The notes under the pieces: generated by a model
The model's database searches: none
Told to the model about the DNA's origin: nothing
The model's input: only the letters and a program-made list of their open reading frames with translations
Source: a virus
IMG/VR virus record: IMGVR_UViG_3300009130_001305
Span: 1 to 64,000 of that record
DNA: 64,000 nucleotides
Strand: one strand, 5' to 3'
Translations under genes and position numbers: made by a program
In this document: in pieces, positions 26,019 to 34,709 of the stretch
Layout: each line of letters begins with the position of its first letter
How positions within the stretch are numbered: position 1 is the first letter of the stretch

Positions 26019-27582
26019 TAAATTCTTCTCTACTAAGAGTTTTTAAATTTAAAATTTTAGTTAATACGTCGTCTAAAATAACTTTAGGGTTATCTTTTAA
26101 ATGTTTACGAGAATACTCCCATTGATTTACTTGATTATGTCGTTTAGATGCAAAACATTGCTTAGCAAATTCCTCTTCATCTCTCGTACAACCTTCTTTA
26201 TAACCTGGTGTAAAATTATCTAAATAAAAACTAAAGCCAGTAACGTAAAGAGACTCAACACCGCGATTTAACAGATCAAATATCGCTGCAAAACCAGTAT
26301 TAGCTCTACAAGCTACTCCTTTGTTTAGTTCTCCATACAATCTATAATCCATTACGTGAAAGTTAAAATTGTTTGCTATCTTAGTTACGGTTTGTGAATT
26401 GACCATCGGACTTAACCTGTTACTATGGCAATTACCTTTAATATCAGAATGTGGTATTGTACATACCCACTGTATGTTATGATCTTTAAGTCTATTAATA
26501 TCTATTATACCCCCATTATCTTTATGCTCTATAAGACAATTATAAAATACATCTGTTTTAGAGCCGATATATGGTTTGTACTTATCTATGACATCTAACC
26601 CTCTGTTCAATCTTACTACGACGTCAAATTCGTTATCTATTTTTTCACCAAAGCCATGGAACGGCTTAGTAGTAACATACTGTGCTGGGCCAATAATAAT
26701 AACTTTCTTACCTTTTAAAAAGTTAGAATACGATGCCGCCGCATCCTCTACCGCTCTATCCAGTTTTGGGTTTTTATCCGCCTGCTCCTCCTGTTTTTTT
26801 AATTTTTGCAGATAATGCGATTTAAAATCTTCGTAACAACCTTCAATAAACTCTATACTAGAACTAGCTATATGAGGTGTCATGAAAAACTTATCACTTT
26901 TAAATTCAGTAAGCTTACCTGTATACGGCTCTTCCCAAAAAGCATCAAACGCGGCACGCATGTTAGTAATTTTTAAGTGATGGTAAAGATCATCTTCATT
27001 AACTAAAGGACCACGAGCCGTATTAATTAAAATAGCATCAGATTTAAATCTCTTAAGATTTTCTTTATTAATAAAATTTTTATTTTGAGGAGTATAAGGT
27101 ATATGAAGAGTAACTATATCAGCTTTACTGTAATCAGGAGGTCTATCATCATTTAAAATATCATAAGTTAATATATTTTTAATAAACGGAGCCATTTTAT
27201 GTTTAACTCTTTGTCCTATATTACCTAGACCAATAATAAGAAGAGTCTTATTTGTAAGAACGTGTCTTTGAGTACTACTCCATGATGTTAAGTCTCCTAT
27301 ACCATCATATAACATTTTAAATATTAAACTACAAGTAAAATTTGCAGTTTCTTCATAGATGTAATTCTTAGTTTTTACTGAAGGAAACTCTACTTGTATG
27401 TCAGAAGAAAAATTTACATTATCTGTACCAACTCCTGCACGAAAAACAAACTTAACATTAGGGAATAATTTTATATCTATAGGCGGAGCACCTAATATAA
27501 TTGACGTAGCTTTACTTGGAGTAGTTGTTACTAGCTCTTTTGGTAAAAGAGAATCAAAAAGAGATGTATTGGTCCAAATCAT
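25984..27582 (-). CDS. D-2-hydroxyacid dehydrogenase fused to a GT29-like sialyltransferase domain
   Basis: This 532-residue fusion has a dehydrogenase at about 1-255: FRAGVGTDNV (47-56), LLIIGLGNIGQ (NAD-binding GxGxxG at 118-123), INTARGPLVNEDDL with Arg190, and TPHIAS with His237. From about 290 a second domain begins: VIIIGPAQYV, GEKIDNEFDVVVRLNRG (312-328) recalls sialylmotif L; NTGFAAIFDLLNRGVESLYVTGFSF (428-452) recalls sialylmotif S. The order and spacing suit a GT29-type sialyltransferase, and the same cluster has CMP-sugar synthetase-like genes. It starts 1 nt before the end of the upstream gene. The family match is from motifs, not from an alignment. Confidence 0.75.
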   Translation of the reverse strand: MIWTNTSLFDSLLPKELVTTTPSKATSIILGAPPIDIKLFPNVKFVFRAGVGTDNVNFSSDIQVEFPSVKTKNYIYEETANFTCSLIFKMLYDGIGDLTSWSSTQRHVLTNKTLLIIGLGNIGQRVKHKMAPFIKNILTYDILNDDRPPDYSKADIVTLHIPYTPQNKNFINKENLKRFKSDAILINTARGPLVNEDDLYHHLKITNMRAAFDAFWEEPYTGKLTEFKSDKFFMTPHIASSSIEFIEGCYEDFKSHYLQKLKKQEEQADKNPKLDRAVEDAAASYSNFLKGKKVIIIGPAQYVTTKPFHGFGEKIDNEFDVVVRLNRGLDVIDKYKPYIGSKTDVFYNCLIEHKDNGGIIDINRLKDHNIQWVCTIPHSDIKGNCHSNRLSPMVNSQTVTKIANNFNFHVMDYRLYGELNKGVACRANTGFAAIFDLLNRGVESLYVTGFSFYLDNFTPGYKEGCTRDEEEFAKQCFASKRHNQVNQWEYSRKHLKDNPKVILDDVLTKILNLKTLSREEFNEKTQDLYSNV

Positions 27583-28325
27583 TAATATTCAAGATAATTC
27601 TCTAAGCAATACTGTAATGCTGAATCGAGATTTTTTTGTTTATGATGCATATGAAGAATTCTCTCTCTAAGATGCTCATGACCAAATTCATGATGAAACG
27701 TTCTTTGTTTTTCTCTGTTCTGTTTACTCCTAGCATTATACTCTGGAGGTAAAATATATAATCTAGCTTTTGATTCCCATAAAGAAACTCTAAATGTAGG
27801 TTGATCATATGGACAAACATTGTAATACTTACGATAATATTTCGGCCAAAGATCAAATAAGTTATCTATATTATCACACTTTTTAAATCCTAAAACACCA
27901 GTATTAACTTCTGAAAAAGCATATGGGATGTTTTTATATTCAGGTATACATTTTGAATATTTTTCTCTCTTTCTAGCCAAACAGTGAGTAATAACTAGCT
28001 CATATTCATCTAACATATCAAATATGTCGTATACATTATAGTTAAAAACCGTGTCTGTATCAAGGAACAATGTCTTTTCATATGGAGAATGTTTAAGTAC
28101 ATCGACCTTTGCTCTTAATATCTGGCAATTAATTTGTATACATTCATCAATACCTGGTACTAACTTTAATAACTCATCTGGCTTCATATCAGAAAAGCAA
28201 GTAATATGAAGATCAGGATGAAATTTTCTAAAAGACTCTACAGAGATACTTAATTCTCTAAAAAATTCCATATTACCCAGTGCATTATAAACTGTATAAA
28301 TTATACCTTTATCTCTTTTTTGCAT
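27582..28325 (-). CDS. nucleotide-diphospho-sugar transferase (GT8/GT77-like)
   Basis: This 247-residue protein has YEKTLFLDTDTVFNYNVYDIF at about 83-103 (DTD metal site), FSEVNTGVLGF and CPYDQPTFRVSLWE, the order seen in nucleotide-diphospho-sugar transferases, and MHHK near the C-terminus. The donor sugar is not predictable. It overlaps the GXM-like methyltransferase gene by 17 nt and abuts the fused dehydrogenase gene. Confidence 0.75.
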   Translation of the reverse strand: MQKRDKGIIYTVYNALGNMEFFRELSISVESFRKFHPDLHITCFSDMKPDELLKLVPGIDECIQINCQILRAKVDVLKHSPYEKTLFLDTDTVFNYNVYDIFDMLDEYELVITHCLARKREKYSKCIPEYKNIPYAFSEVNTGVLGFKKCDNIDNLFDLWPKYYRKYYNVCPYDQPTFRVSLWESKARLYILPPEYNARSKQNREKQRTFHHEFGHEHLRERILHMHHKQKNLDSALQYCLENYLEY

Positions 28326-28941
28326 TTTTAAAAAAACCTACCTTTCCTTCTACCATTTTAAATAAATTTTCTTTCCCAAAATAATGATCTGAATATGTTT
28401 TTTCAATACCTCTATTATAATCATCTATAACAATAATGCCATCTTCTTTTATCAATGAATAAGCGGAAAAAATACTACTCATCCGACCTGGTCCATTATA
28501 TGGCCGTGGTGGTTGATGACCTAACGGGCCATCTACAATTATAAAATCCCATAAAACATCCGTAACTTCAGAGGGTAAATCAATTTTAATTTCTTCCTCG
28601 TCAAAAAATGAATCATCTCTAACACCCAGATTTATTTGATGATAATCTTGTATCTTTGTTTTATAATTTATATGATGTACCGTTAATTCATTAGTACTCT
28701 CAAAATATGAACAATCTTCTGTGCTTTTATTTAAAATTTTATCTATCCAAGATTGATCATCTTCTAAAAAAACTGTTACACCGTTAATGTTTAAGTTTTG
28801 CCATAGATGAGAATCGTCTCCTAAACCGAAAACTAGTAAATTACAAGGACAGTGTGGCTCTAACTCTTTAGCTATTTCAGTATACTGAACATGACTCATT
28901 AAACCACGGCCATATTTTGAAACTAATTCTTTATAACTCAT
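28309..28941 (-). CDS. glucuronoxylan 4-O-methyltransferase-like protein (GXM/IRX15 family)
   Basis: This 210-residue protein matches the GXM/IRX15 family layout: CNLLVFGLGDDSHLWQNLN (34-52, SAM-binding region), VTVFLEDDQSWI, a central YKTKI-like segment, LWDFIIVDGPLGHQPPRPYN and GRMSSIFSAYSLIKEDGIIVIDDYNR. In plants the family methylates glucuronic acid on xylan. It is unexpected in a phage and suggests that a glucuronic-acid-like or other uronic sugar is O-methylated. Related proteins exist in some bacteria, so bacterial origin is possible. Confidence 0.7.
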   Translation of the reverse strand: MSYKELVSKYGRGLMSHVQYTEIAKELEPHCPCNLLVFGLGDDSHLWQNLNINGVTVFLEDDQSWIDKILNKSTEDCSYFESTNELTVHHINYKTKIQDYHQINLGVRDDSFFDEEEIKIDLPSEVTDVLWDFIIVDGPLGHQPPRPYNGPGRMSSIFSAYSLIKEDGIIVIDDYNRGIEKTYSDHYFGKENLFKMVEGKVGFFKNAKKR

Positions 28942-29896
28942 TTAGCTGTGTATATATTCTCTTCGCCCATACTAACGGATCATAAAGCCTGTCAAATTCT
29001 TGTTTCGCCTTTAATGCCATTTCGTTTCTGTTATTAGAAGATGATAGCTGTCTAAATGCCTTTAGCCACCCGTCTTTATCTGCGGCAATTAAACCATGTT
29101 CAGGGTTTCCTAGAATATGTAAGTTGCTGGGAGTAAGATCTGTTACAACAGGTAACCCTAATTGATGAAAAACAAACGCTCTACCAGCGTTAGATTTATT
29201 TTTAAACCTAACTACATAATCCGTATCATATGCTCCAGTATCAATAACCTGATCTCGCTTATAATCATCTATATATGTAGCATTAGGGCATAATCCTATA
29301 TCAGCCGATAAAATATCCTGAGCTATTGTACCTGCATTCCATTGTTTATATTTTATTTTTATATCTGGTCGACCTATTTGCCAGTCAAACTCCGGATGTC
29401 CGTGAATAATAAGCAGCTCAATTTCTCTCTCTTTGGAAAATTCTTCTAATGCTAGTTTAACATGCGGGTCAAACTTAGCTAAATGAGGGTAGTGACCATG
29501 AAAGCAAAAGCGTAATACGTCTGTATCAGTGTGTTCTTTTATATCTTTATTTTGAAATAGCTCTTCAATTAGTGGATATAGTAATACGTTTTTGTTTGTC
29601 GATAAACTCGCCTGTTCTTCTATTGACCCTACGATAAGAAAATCACAGTAGTCATAAGTATCTACTTTCGGATTTATCAACCCTACCTTTTTCCACGGGC
29701 ATTGTTGTTTTACAGCACGTGCTATGTTTATCTCACCCTTTACAACAATAACAATCTCTTCATCTCCAATATCATGAGCAATCTGAGAGGGTATATTTAA
29801 TTGTTGAAAATAATTATTAAGATCATGAATCCAGATCCTGTAAGAACCTGTGTTGAAGTCTCGATGATTTGTAAGAAATGTTATTCTTTTCTCCAT
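28931..29896 (-). CDS. GT-B glycosyltransferase (GT4-like)
   Basis: This 321-residue protein has a two-domain GT-B layout: an N-terminal Rossmann-like half (ITFLTNHRDFNTGSYRIW), VLLYPLIEE as the linker, and a C-terminal half with HGHPEFDW, ILSADIGLCPN, NKSNAGRAFVFHQLGLPVVTDLTPS and a final LYDPLVWAKRIYTQL helix. This is the usual GT4-type end. Its acceptor is unknown. It overlaps both neighbours by 11-16 nt. Confidence 0.75.
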   Translation of the reverse strand: MEKRITFLTNHRDFNTGSYRIWIHDLNNYFQQLNIPSQIAHDIGDEEIVIVVKGEINIARAVKQQCPWKKVGLINPKVDTYDYCDFLIVGSIEEQASLSTNKNVLLYPLIEELFQNKDIKEHTDTDVLRFCFHGHYPHLAKFDPHVKLALEEFSKEREIELLIIHGHPEFDWQIGRPDIKIKYKQWNAGTIAQDILSADIGLCPNATYIDDYKRDQVIDTGAYDTDYVVRFKNKSNAGRAFVFHQLGLPVVTDLTPSNLHILGNPEHGLIAADKDGWLKAFRQLSSSNNRNEMALKAKQEFDRLYDPLVWAKRIYTQLNEL

Positions 29897-30480
29897 AGTA
29901 TGTTAACTTTTTTATTATTATCAGGGTTATCAAATATTTTTACAATAGTCAGACCGTAACCATAAGGTAATGTTGTTCCGTCGTGTTTATATTTTTTAAT
30001 TAAATCGCTATTTGCTAGACCTCGTCTCATTTCAGGACCGAGATCATAATGAGCTGTATCATGTACTAAAACTAATCCTCCACTCTTAACATATGGAGCT
30101 ATATTATTTAAATCTTTAGTAACTTCTACATCAGTATGAGAACCGTCGTGTAGTACAACATCATAACATTCACTATGATCTAAAGTAGGTACAACATCTA
30201 AAGAGTCTCCTAGGCAAAACGACCATATATCCTTACTATCAGCTACAAAATCATCAGGAATATCTTCTCGCTCAGATAAAGGCCTTTTATCTACACTGGT
30301 TATCTTACCACCAGTTACCTTTAACGCTTCAACCATTGATCGAGTCGAAAAACCACAACCAAATTCAAATACATTCTTGGACTCCATTCCTAAAACAATA
30401 GAATATAAGGTGAGATAATGTCTTGTTAATCCTGTATCATTTAAATGATGCTTTTCTACTATAAAATTTAAATCATGCAT
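29881..30480 (-). CDS. class I SAM-dependent methyltransferase
   Basis: This 199-residue protein has NVFEFGCGFSTRSMVEALK (36-54, motif I with E-F-G-C-G), a KITSVDKRP acidic strand, CYDVVLHDGSHTDVEVTKDL (motif IV with HDGSH) and GGLVLVHDTAHYDLG. The Methyltransf_24-like pattern suits O-methylation of a sugar or secondary metabolite. It precedes the GT-B gene on the same transcript, overlapping by 16 nt. Confidence 0.85.
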   Translation of the reverse strand: MHDLNFIVEKHHLNDTGLTRHYLTLYSIVLGMESKNVFEFGCGFSTRSMVEALKVTGGKITSVDKRPLSEREDIPDDFVADSKDIWSFCLGDSLDVVPTLDHSECYDVVLHDGSHTDVEVTKDLNNIAPYVKSGGLVLVHDTAHYDLGPEMRRGLANSDLIKKYKHDGTTLPYGYGLTIVKIFDNPDNNKKVNILWRKE

Positions 30481-30487
30481 ATTATTT

Positions 30488-32155
30488 TTATGTTTTTTTA
30501 ATTAAAACCTCTTTGTTAAGTGTTAGAAATTCTTGATAAGTAATATCACTCTCATTAATCACTTCTGTATTAGGAGGTAATAGATCAAAAAAATCAGTTT
30601 GAATGTTTTTTATGTCATAAACAGCATACTTATCATTATCCATAAAAAGCTGTAAATGCAATAACGCAAAACCTCCTGGCTTTAATACCCGTATCATCTC
30701 AGAGCAAAATTTTGAAGGATATAATGCATGATCAAGAACATTAGTAAAAATAAAATCAAATGTCTCGTCTTTAAAATCTAAATTATGAAAGTCACCTTCA
30801 ATAACTAATGGCTCACATGCAACTAAATCTACACCTATTGCATCTTTATTTAAATCCTTTAAAGCTTGAACCTCCTGACCTGTTCTCGCACCAATACATA
30901 AACACTTATTACCAATATACTTTATATTTTTATCAAAAATTTTTCTAAACCCTGAAGTTTTATAATCCCATTCTTTGGTTAACCAGGTTTTTCTTTTTTC
31001 AGGGTCATTAGTTTTCTCTTTCTGTAACTCTACGTAATCTTCATACTTATTAAAAGATCGATTTGTGTGAGGAGCGCGAATTTGTTCTAATAAATTTACA
31101 ACACGTGTAGCATATTGTTCTTGAGTAAAGTCTCGAGTATACTCAAGACCTTTCTTAACAAGTTTATTTCTCTCTTCATCGTTTTCTAAATAGTAAACAA
31201 GCTTTTTAATAATTTCCTGATCAGACATTTGCATGTTTATTTCAATTAAAAATGATTTTAATTTTTTAACATCTTCAGGATGATCATCATACAAATCTCC
31301 CGCTAAAGCAGTACCACACATAGGTACTTCTATATACTTTCCAAATCTAGAATTAGGTGCTCCGCTATCAGTAATAATAATTTTAGCTGAATTTATTTTA
31401 TTAGCAAAATCAATTGCATACTTATCGGTATATGCATCGGAGTGTGAGCCACCGACATGAGGAATAACACCACACTTATACTTAGACGGCATAAGATTGA
31501 GTAATCTTGCCATTCTAGCTCGTAGAGGGTAATGTTCCCCTAACATAGTTGTAACGTTTGTTGCACCTACTAACGCAACATCATATTTCTTCTCTATTTC
31601 AGGTTTAGGTTTAAATATACTCGCTTCAGCACTATGAGGAATCCACGTCATACATTTAATATTTTTAAATAATTTTGAATATAGTGTAGCATGTTCTGGG
31701 GAGGACTTAAAAAACTCTAATAATCTTCTATATTCTACGTAATCATTATAATGATGACATATAACAACATTAGCATTACTGTCGGTTATTTCTTTTAACG
31801 TCCATTCTTTGTCGTACATTTCATTATATCGAATACATTTATAAAACTTTATTTCTTCAAAACCAGATATCTCTAAAGGTTTATACCCGATAACCAAATG
31901 ACAAACTCTAACCTGTTGATTAGTTCCTTCAATACGCTTTCCTTCAATAATATTATAAATATTATCTTGTGGAGATAAATTAGAATCCCAATTATCCCAT
32001 CCAGGACCGGTATATATCCCGTTGACATTAGTATGGTTAAACAGAGCGCGTATAGAATGGAATCTAATACGAGACATTTTAGTATCGAAATACTCTTTTT
32101 TAATTAAAAATACTATATTATACTGATCAGTTTGTTCTTCTAATGTCAACAGCAT
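30488..32155 (-). CDS. GT-B glycosyltransferase fused to a methyltransferase
   Basis: This 555-residue fusion has a GT-B-like N-terminal part of about 370 residues: MSRIRFHSIRALF, WIPHSAEASIF, YDVALVGATN, YPLRARMARLL and SRFGKYIEVPMCGTALAGD (CgeB/GT1_2-type end). From about 430 a SAM-dependent methyltransferase follows: CLCIGARTGQEVQALK (motif I), AIGVDLV (motif II), FDFIFTNVLDHALYPSKF and LKPGGFALLH. One chain that adds and then methylates a sugar is the natural reading. Confidence 0.8.
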   Translation of the reverse strand: MLLTLEEQTDQYNIVFLIKKEYFDTKMSRIRFHSIRALFNHTNVNGIYTGPGWDNWDSNLSPQDNIYNIIEGKRIEGTNQQVRVCHLVIGYKPLEISGFEEIKFYKCIRYNEMYDKEWTLKEITDSNANVVICHHYNDYVEYRRLLEFFKSSPEHATLYSKLFKNIKCMTWIPHSAEASIFKPKPEIEKKYDVALVGATNVTTMLGEHYPLRARMARLLNLMPSKYKCGVIPHVGGSHSDAYTDKYAIDFANKINSAKIIITDSGAPNSRFGKYIEVPMCGTALAGDLYDDHPEDVKKLKSFLIEINMQMSDQEIIKKLVYYLENDEERNKLVKKGLEYTRDFTQEQYATRVVNLLEQIRAPHTNRSFNKYEDYVELQKEKTNDPEKRKTWLTKEWDYKTSGFRKIFDKNIKYIGNKCLCIGARTGQEVQALKDLNKDAIGVDLVACEPLVIEGDFHNLDFKDETFDFIFTNVLDHALYPSKFCSEMIRVLKPGGFALLHLQLFMDNDKYAVYDIKNIQTDFFDLLPPNTEVINESDITYQEFLTLNKEVLIKKT

Positions 32156-32876
32156 CGTACTTTTGTTTTAATTGTTCATAAATTGATGTTTCAGGGAATT
32201 GTCCGTGCTTATCTATACCTAACCTACGCCATGCTTCATTCCATAAATGTAATCCGTATATACTATTACTAGGCTTCATTACTTTACCTGGAGTGATGAA
32301 TAAATTTGATCTAAAGGGAGCAATAAAACAAAAAGTATGTATAGGTTTAATATACTCATTATAATTAAATTTGTTTACAGCTTCATTCAATAACCTAGGA
32401 CCGACAATTCCCCACTCTAATGTTTTTTTATCTTTCTTTAAACACTCATTATAACAATAATCCATTAACTTATCTCCCTTCGGACATTTAATGGCTCCTG
32501 TGTTTAATATAGGTTTATGTGTATCGTAGTCTTCCTCTGAGCAAAATACATATTCATCTTCAAAGTCCCATGGTTGTAAGCAGACCATATCAGTATCAAC
32601 CCACCAGCCTCCCTTTTCGTACAATAGTTTATACCGAAAATAATTAGAAAAAGCAGAATATGAACCCTTACCAGGCCCTACTTGATAAGCAAAAACATCT
32701 TCTTTAGGAAGAATATCCTTACCGTCTTTTATGATAACACCATCTGGTACATTCTTTATGTCTTCATAACAATATAAATGAATTTCCATATCGTTTTTAA
32801 CAAACGAATTTAAAGACAAAATCTCCATACATGAAAGTGTATCTCCGATCCATAATGTTTGAATAATATTGCTCAT
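32127..32876 (-). CDS. GT32-type glycosyltransferase
   Basis: This protein of about 249 residues begins MSNIIQTLWIGDTLS and has YSAFSNYFRYKLLYEKGGWW near residue 75-95 followed by VDTDMVCLQPWDF, the DXD motif of the GT32/capsular polysaccharide family; then ILNTGAIKCPKG and IVGPRLLNEAV. The start at 32876 is preferred because ATG forms an ATGA overlap with the stop of the upstream gene. It lies in the last cluster of GT-B enzymes. Confidence 0.85.
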   Translation of the reverse strand: MSNIIQTLWIGDTLSCMEILSLNSFVKNDMEIHLYCYEDIKNVPDGVIIKDGKDILPKEDVFAYQVGPGKGSYSAFSNYFRYKLLYEKGGWWVDTDMVCLQPWDFEDEYVFCSEEDYDTHKPILNTGAIKCPKGDKLMDYCYNECLKKDKKTLEWGIVGPRLLNEAVNKFNYNEYIKPIHTFCFIAPFRSNLFITPGKVMKPSNSIYGLHLWNEAWRRLGIDKHGQFPETSIYEQLKQKYDAVDIRRTN

Positions 32877-33676
32877 AACTCTAATTGATCTCTCCAAATC
32901 CTTAAAATACCAACATTCGACCACAAACTTTGTTCTATAATATTTTCATTACCATGAAAATTTACATCAGTTAACTTACACTCATCAGATACAAGAGAGG
33001 CATTTTCGGATAATGACGAATGATACACGTCAGTTATGGTATCATATATTGTTTGTTTCTCTTCTACATAACCAATTAGTTTAACTTGTTTAGAATATTT
33101 CTCAATAACAGGTCTTACATCACTTTCATAATAATCAGGGTCATTAATTGTACCGTATATTCGAATATCAGTATGACCGTCTTTTATGGCTCTCTCTATA
33201 GAAACATGTACTTGTTTATTTTTATCGATACTGCCTATAATACCGGCAATTTTTTGTTTAGGTTTGTTACAGGGTTTTAAATCTTCATTTACATTACCAC
33301 AAATAAACCAAGATAAATTTTTTATTGTATGAGCTTCGTGCCATAGTAACTGCTGTTTATTTAAAAAATGTATTTTATCAAAAATATGAACAGGTGTTTG
33401 CTTTAACGGATATAGATCTTTTTCGTGTAAACTTAAAATAAATTTATCAACATTAGGTCTAGTTTTTCTTACATGTAAAAAGTGATATATAACTTTATCT
33501 GATTCTTTCGTGGTCGCAGTCTGTAACTTTGCACCATTACATTTATCGAGATGCCAGTCGTGAGGACCGTACATTATACATTCATGACCGTTGTTATTAA
33601 ATAAGTTGCATAAATTAATAAATGCTGTAGTAGAACCACCGGGATTACTCCATCCTGTAAATATCTTTATCACCAA
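32873..33676 (-). CDS. GT-B glycosyltransferase
   Basis: This is a 267-residue protein. The N-terminal half begins VIKIFTGWSNPGGSTTAFIN (GGSTT loop seen in GT4-type enzymes), a middle AGIIGSIDKNKQVHV, and a C-terminal VKLIGYVEEKQTIYDTITDVYHSSLSE segment that reads as a donor-binding half. Start codon is TTG at 33674-33676 or GTG at 33671-33673; no ATG exists nearby. It is the first gene of the long minus-strand cluster, divergent from phoH. Confidence 0.7.
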   Translation of the reverse strand: MVIKIFTGWSNPGGSTTAFINLCNLFNNNGHECIMYGPHDWHLDKCNGAKLQTATTKESDKVIYHFLHVRKTRPNVDKFILSLHEKDLYPLKQTPVHIFDKIHFLNKQQLLWHEAHTIKNLSWFICGNVNEDLKPCNKPKQKIAGIIGSIDKNKQVHVSIERAIKDGHTDIRIYGTINDPDYYESDVRPVIEKYSKQVKLIGYVEEKQTIYDTITDVYHSSLSENASLVSDECKLTDVNFHGNENIIEQSLWSNVGILRIWRDQLEL

Positions 33677-33713
33677 TAACTGTTAATTATTGATTTCGAT
33701 CTAGGTAAATTGC

Positions 33714-33721
33714 AATAAATA
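33714..33721 (+). promoter_or_regulatory. late-promoter-like AATAAATA box before phoH
   Basis: AATAAATA on the plus strand with 9 nt to the ATG at 33731. It matches the T4 late consensus TATAAATA in seven of eight positions. No good sigma70 -10 box at the leaderless distance was seen here. Confidence 0.4.
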
Positions 33722-33730
33722 TTTAAAGAT

Positions 33731-34531
33731 ATGGCTAGAAAAGGACGTTCCGCGTCGGTTTCTAACTCAACTAAAAAGACTGCATTAAGTGGCAGACGAG
33801 TTAGTAAGAAAAAATTAGTTAACAATAAGGAAATTAAAGAAAGTATAGAAAAAAATACATTCCTAAATTTTGATGTTAAACAAAAATATGAAATAACACC
33901 CGTTCACGAACAATTCCTTGAGACATGTTTTAAGGATATATGTAGAATGGCGTTAGTCGACGGACCTGCCGGGTCGGCAAAGACATATTTATCAGTATAT
34001 GTCGCATTACAATTATTACGTACACAAAAAGTACAAGAAATTATCTACATACGAAGTATTGTAGAGTCAGCATCAAAAAGCATGGGGTCGTTACCAGGAG
34101 AAGTTGATGATAAATTTTTACCGTGGTGTTTTCCGTTATTTGAAAAATTAAATGAATTTTTAGATAAGTCTTTATCTTCTAGCCTAATAACTGAACAATA
34201 TATTAAATGTGTACCGGTAAACTACGTACGTGGTTTAACGTTTAATAACGCTTGTGTTTTAATTGATGAAGCGCAAAACTTAACCTCCGGGGAATTAACT
34301 ACAATTTTAACACGGTTTGGCGAAAATACGAAATATATAATAACCGGAGATACACAGCAAAGTGATATAGGAAGTAAGACTGGATTTAAATCGATTTTAA
34401 ATGCATTTAATACAGAGGAGTCCTATAAACACGGTATATGTACATTTAAATTTAATGAGTTAGATATTGTACGGTCTGAAATATTAAAATATATTGTAAA
34501 AGTGTTGAGAGACTTAAAGATGGAAGCTTAA
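33731..34531 (+). CDS. phoH: PhoH-like P-loop ATPase
   Basis: This 266-residue protein has Walker A DGPAGSAKT near residue 80, IRSIVESASKSMGSLPGEVDDKF, a Walker B-containing CVLIDEAQNLTSGEL segment and GDTQQSDIGSKTGF. These are diagnostic of the PhoH family, widespread in marine phages as well as bacteria. The function is not settled; RNA or DNA helicase-type activity and phosphate-starvation links have been proposed. It has a basic N-terminal tail of about 50 residues. It is a lone plus-strand gene between two minus-strand blocks and ends inside the convergent small gene. Confidence 0.93.
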   Translation: MARKGRSASVSNSTKKTALSGRRVSKKKLVNNKEIKESIEKNTFLNFDVKQKYEITPVHEQFLETCFKDICRMALVDGPAGSAKTYLSVYVALQLLRTQKVQEIIYIRSIVESASKSMGSLPGEVDDKFLPWCFPLFEKLNEFLDKSLSSSLITEQYIKCVPVNYVRGLTFNNACVLIDEAQNLTSGELTTILTRFGENTKYIITGDTQQSDIGSKTGFKSILNAFNTEESYKHGICTFKFNELDIVRSEILKYIVKVLRDLKMEA

Positions 34532-34705
34532 AGCTTTACGAATTCTTTCTAATAATGTTTTTTTGTTTTGACCGCTTTCAGCTAATCGAGAATATTCTAA
34601 TTTAAATGCATCAATAAATTCTTGTGATAATTCAAATTTACGTGGATAAAATGAACGCACCTGTCTAGTCATATATCGTTCACATAATTTATCATAATCC
34701 GTCAT
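34514..34705 (-). CDS. hypothetical protein, 63 aa
   Basis: This short protein is basic and helical (CERYMTRQVRSFYPRKFELSQ...). I do not recognise a family. Its 3' end overlaps phoH by 18 nt on the opposite strand. An AATAAATA box lies 5 nt before its ATG, inside the end of the upstream gene, and it follows that gene by 4 nt. This placement supports a real gene. Confidence 0.6.
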   Translation of the reverse strand: MTDYDKLCERYMTRQVRSFYPRKFELSQEFIDAFKLEYSRLAESGQNKKTLLERIRKALSFHL

Positions 34706-34709
34706 ATAA

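Noticed and set aside
26576-26815. A 79-aa plus-strand frame
   Set aside because: Antisense to the start of the GT29-like domain; no support from start signals.
27602-27856. An 84-aa frame inside the GT8-like gene
   Set aside because: It is an out-of-frame shadow on the same strand of the gene at 27582-28325, which has clear motifs.
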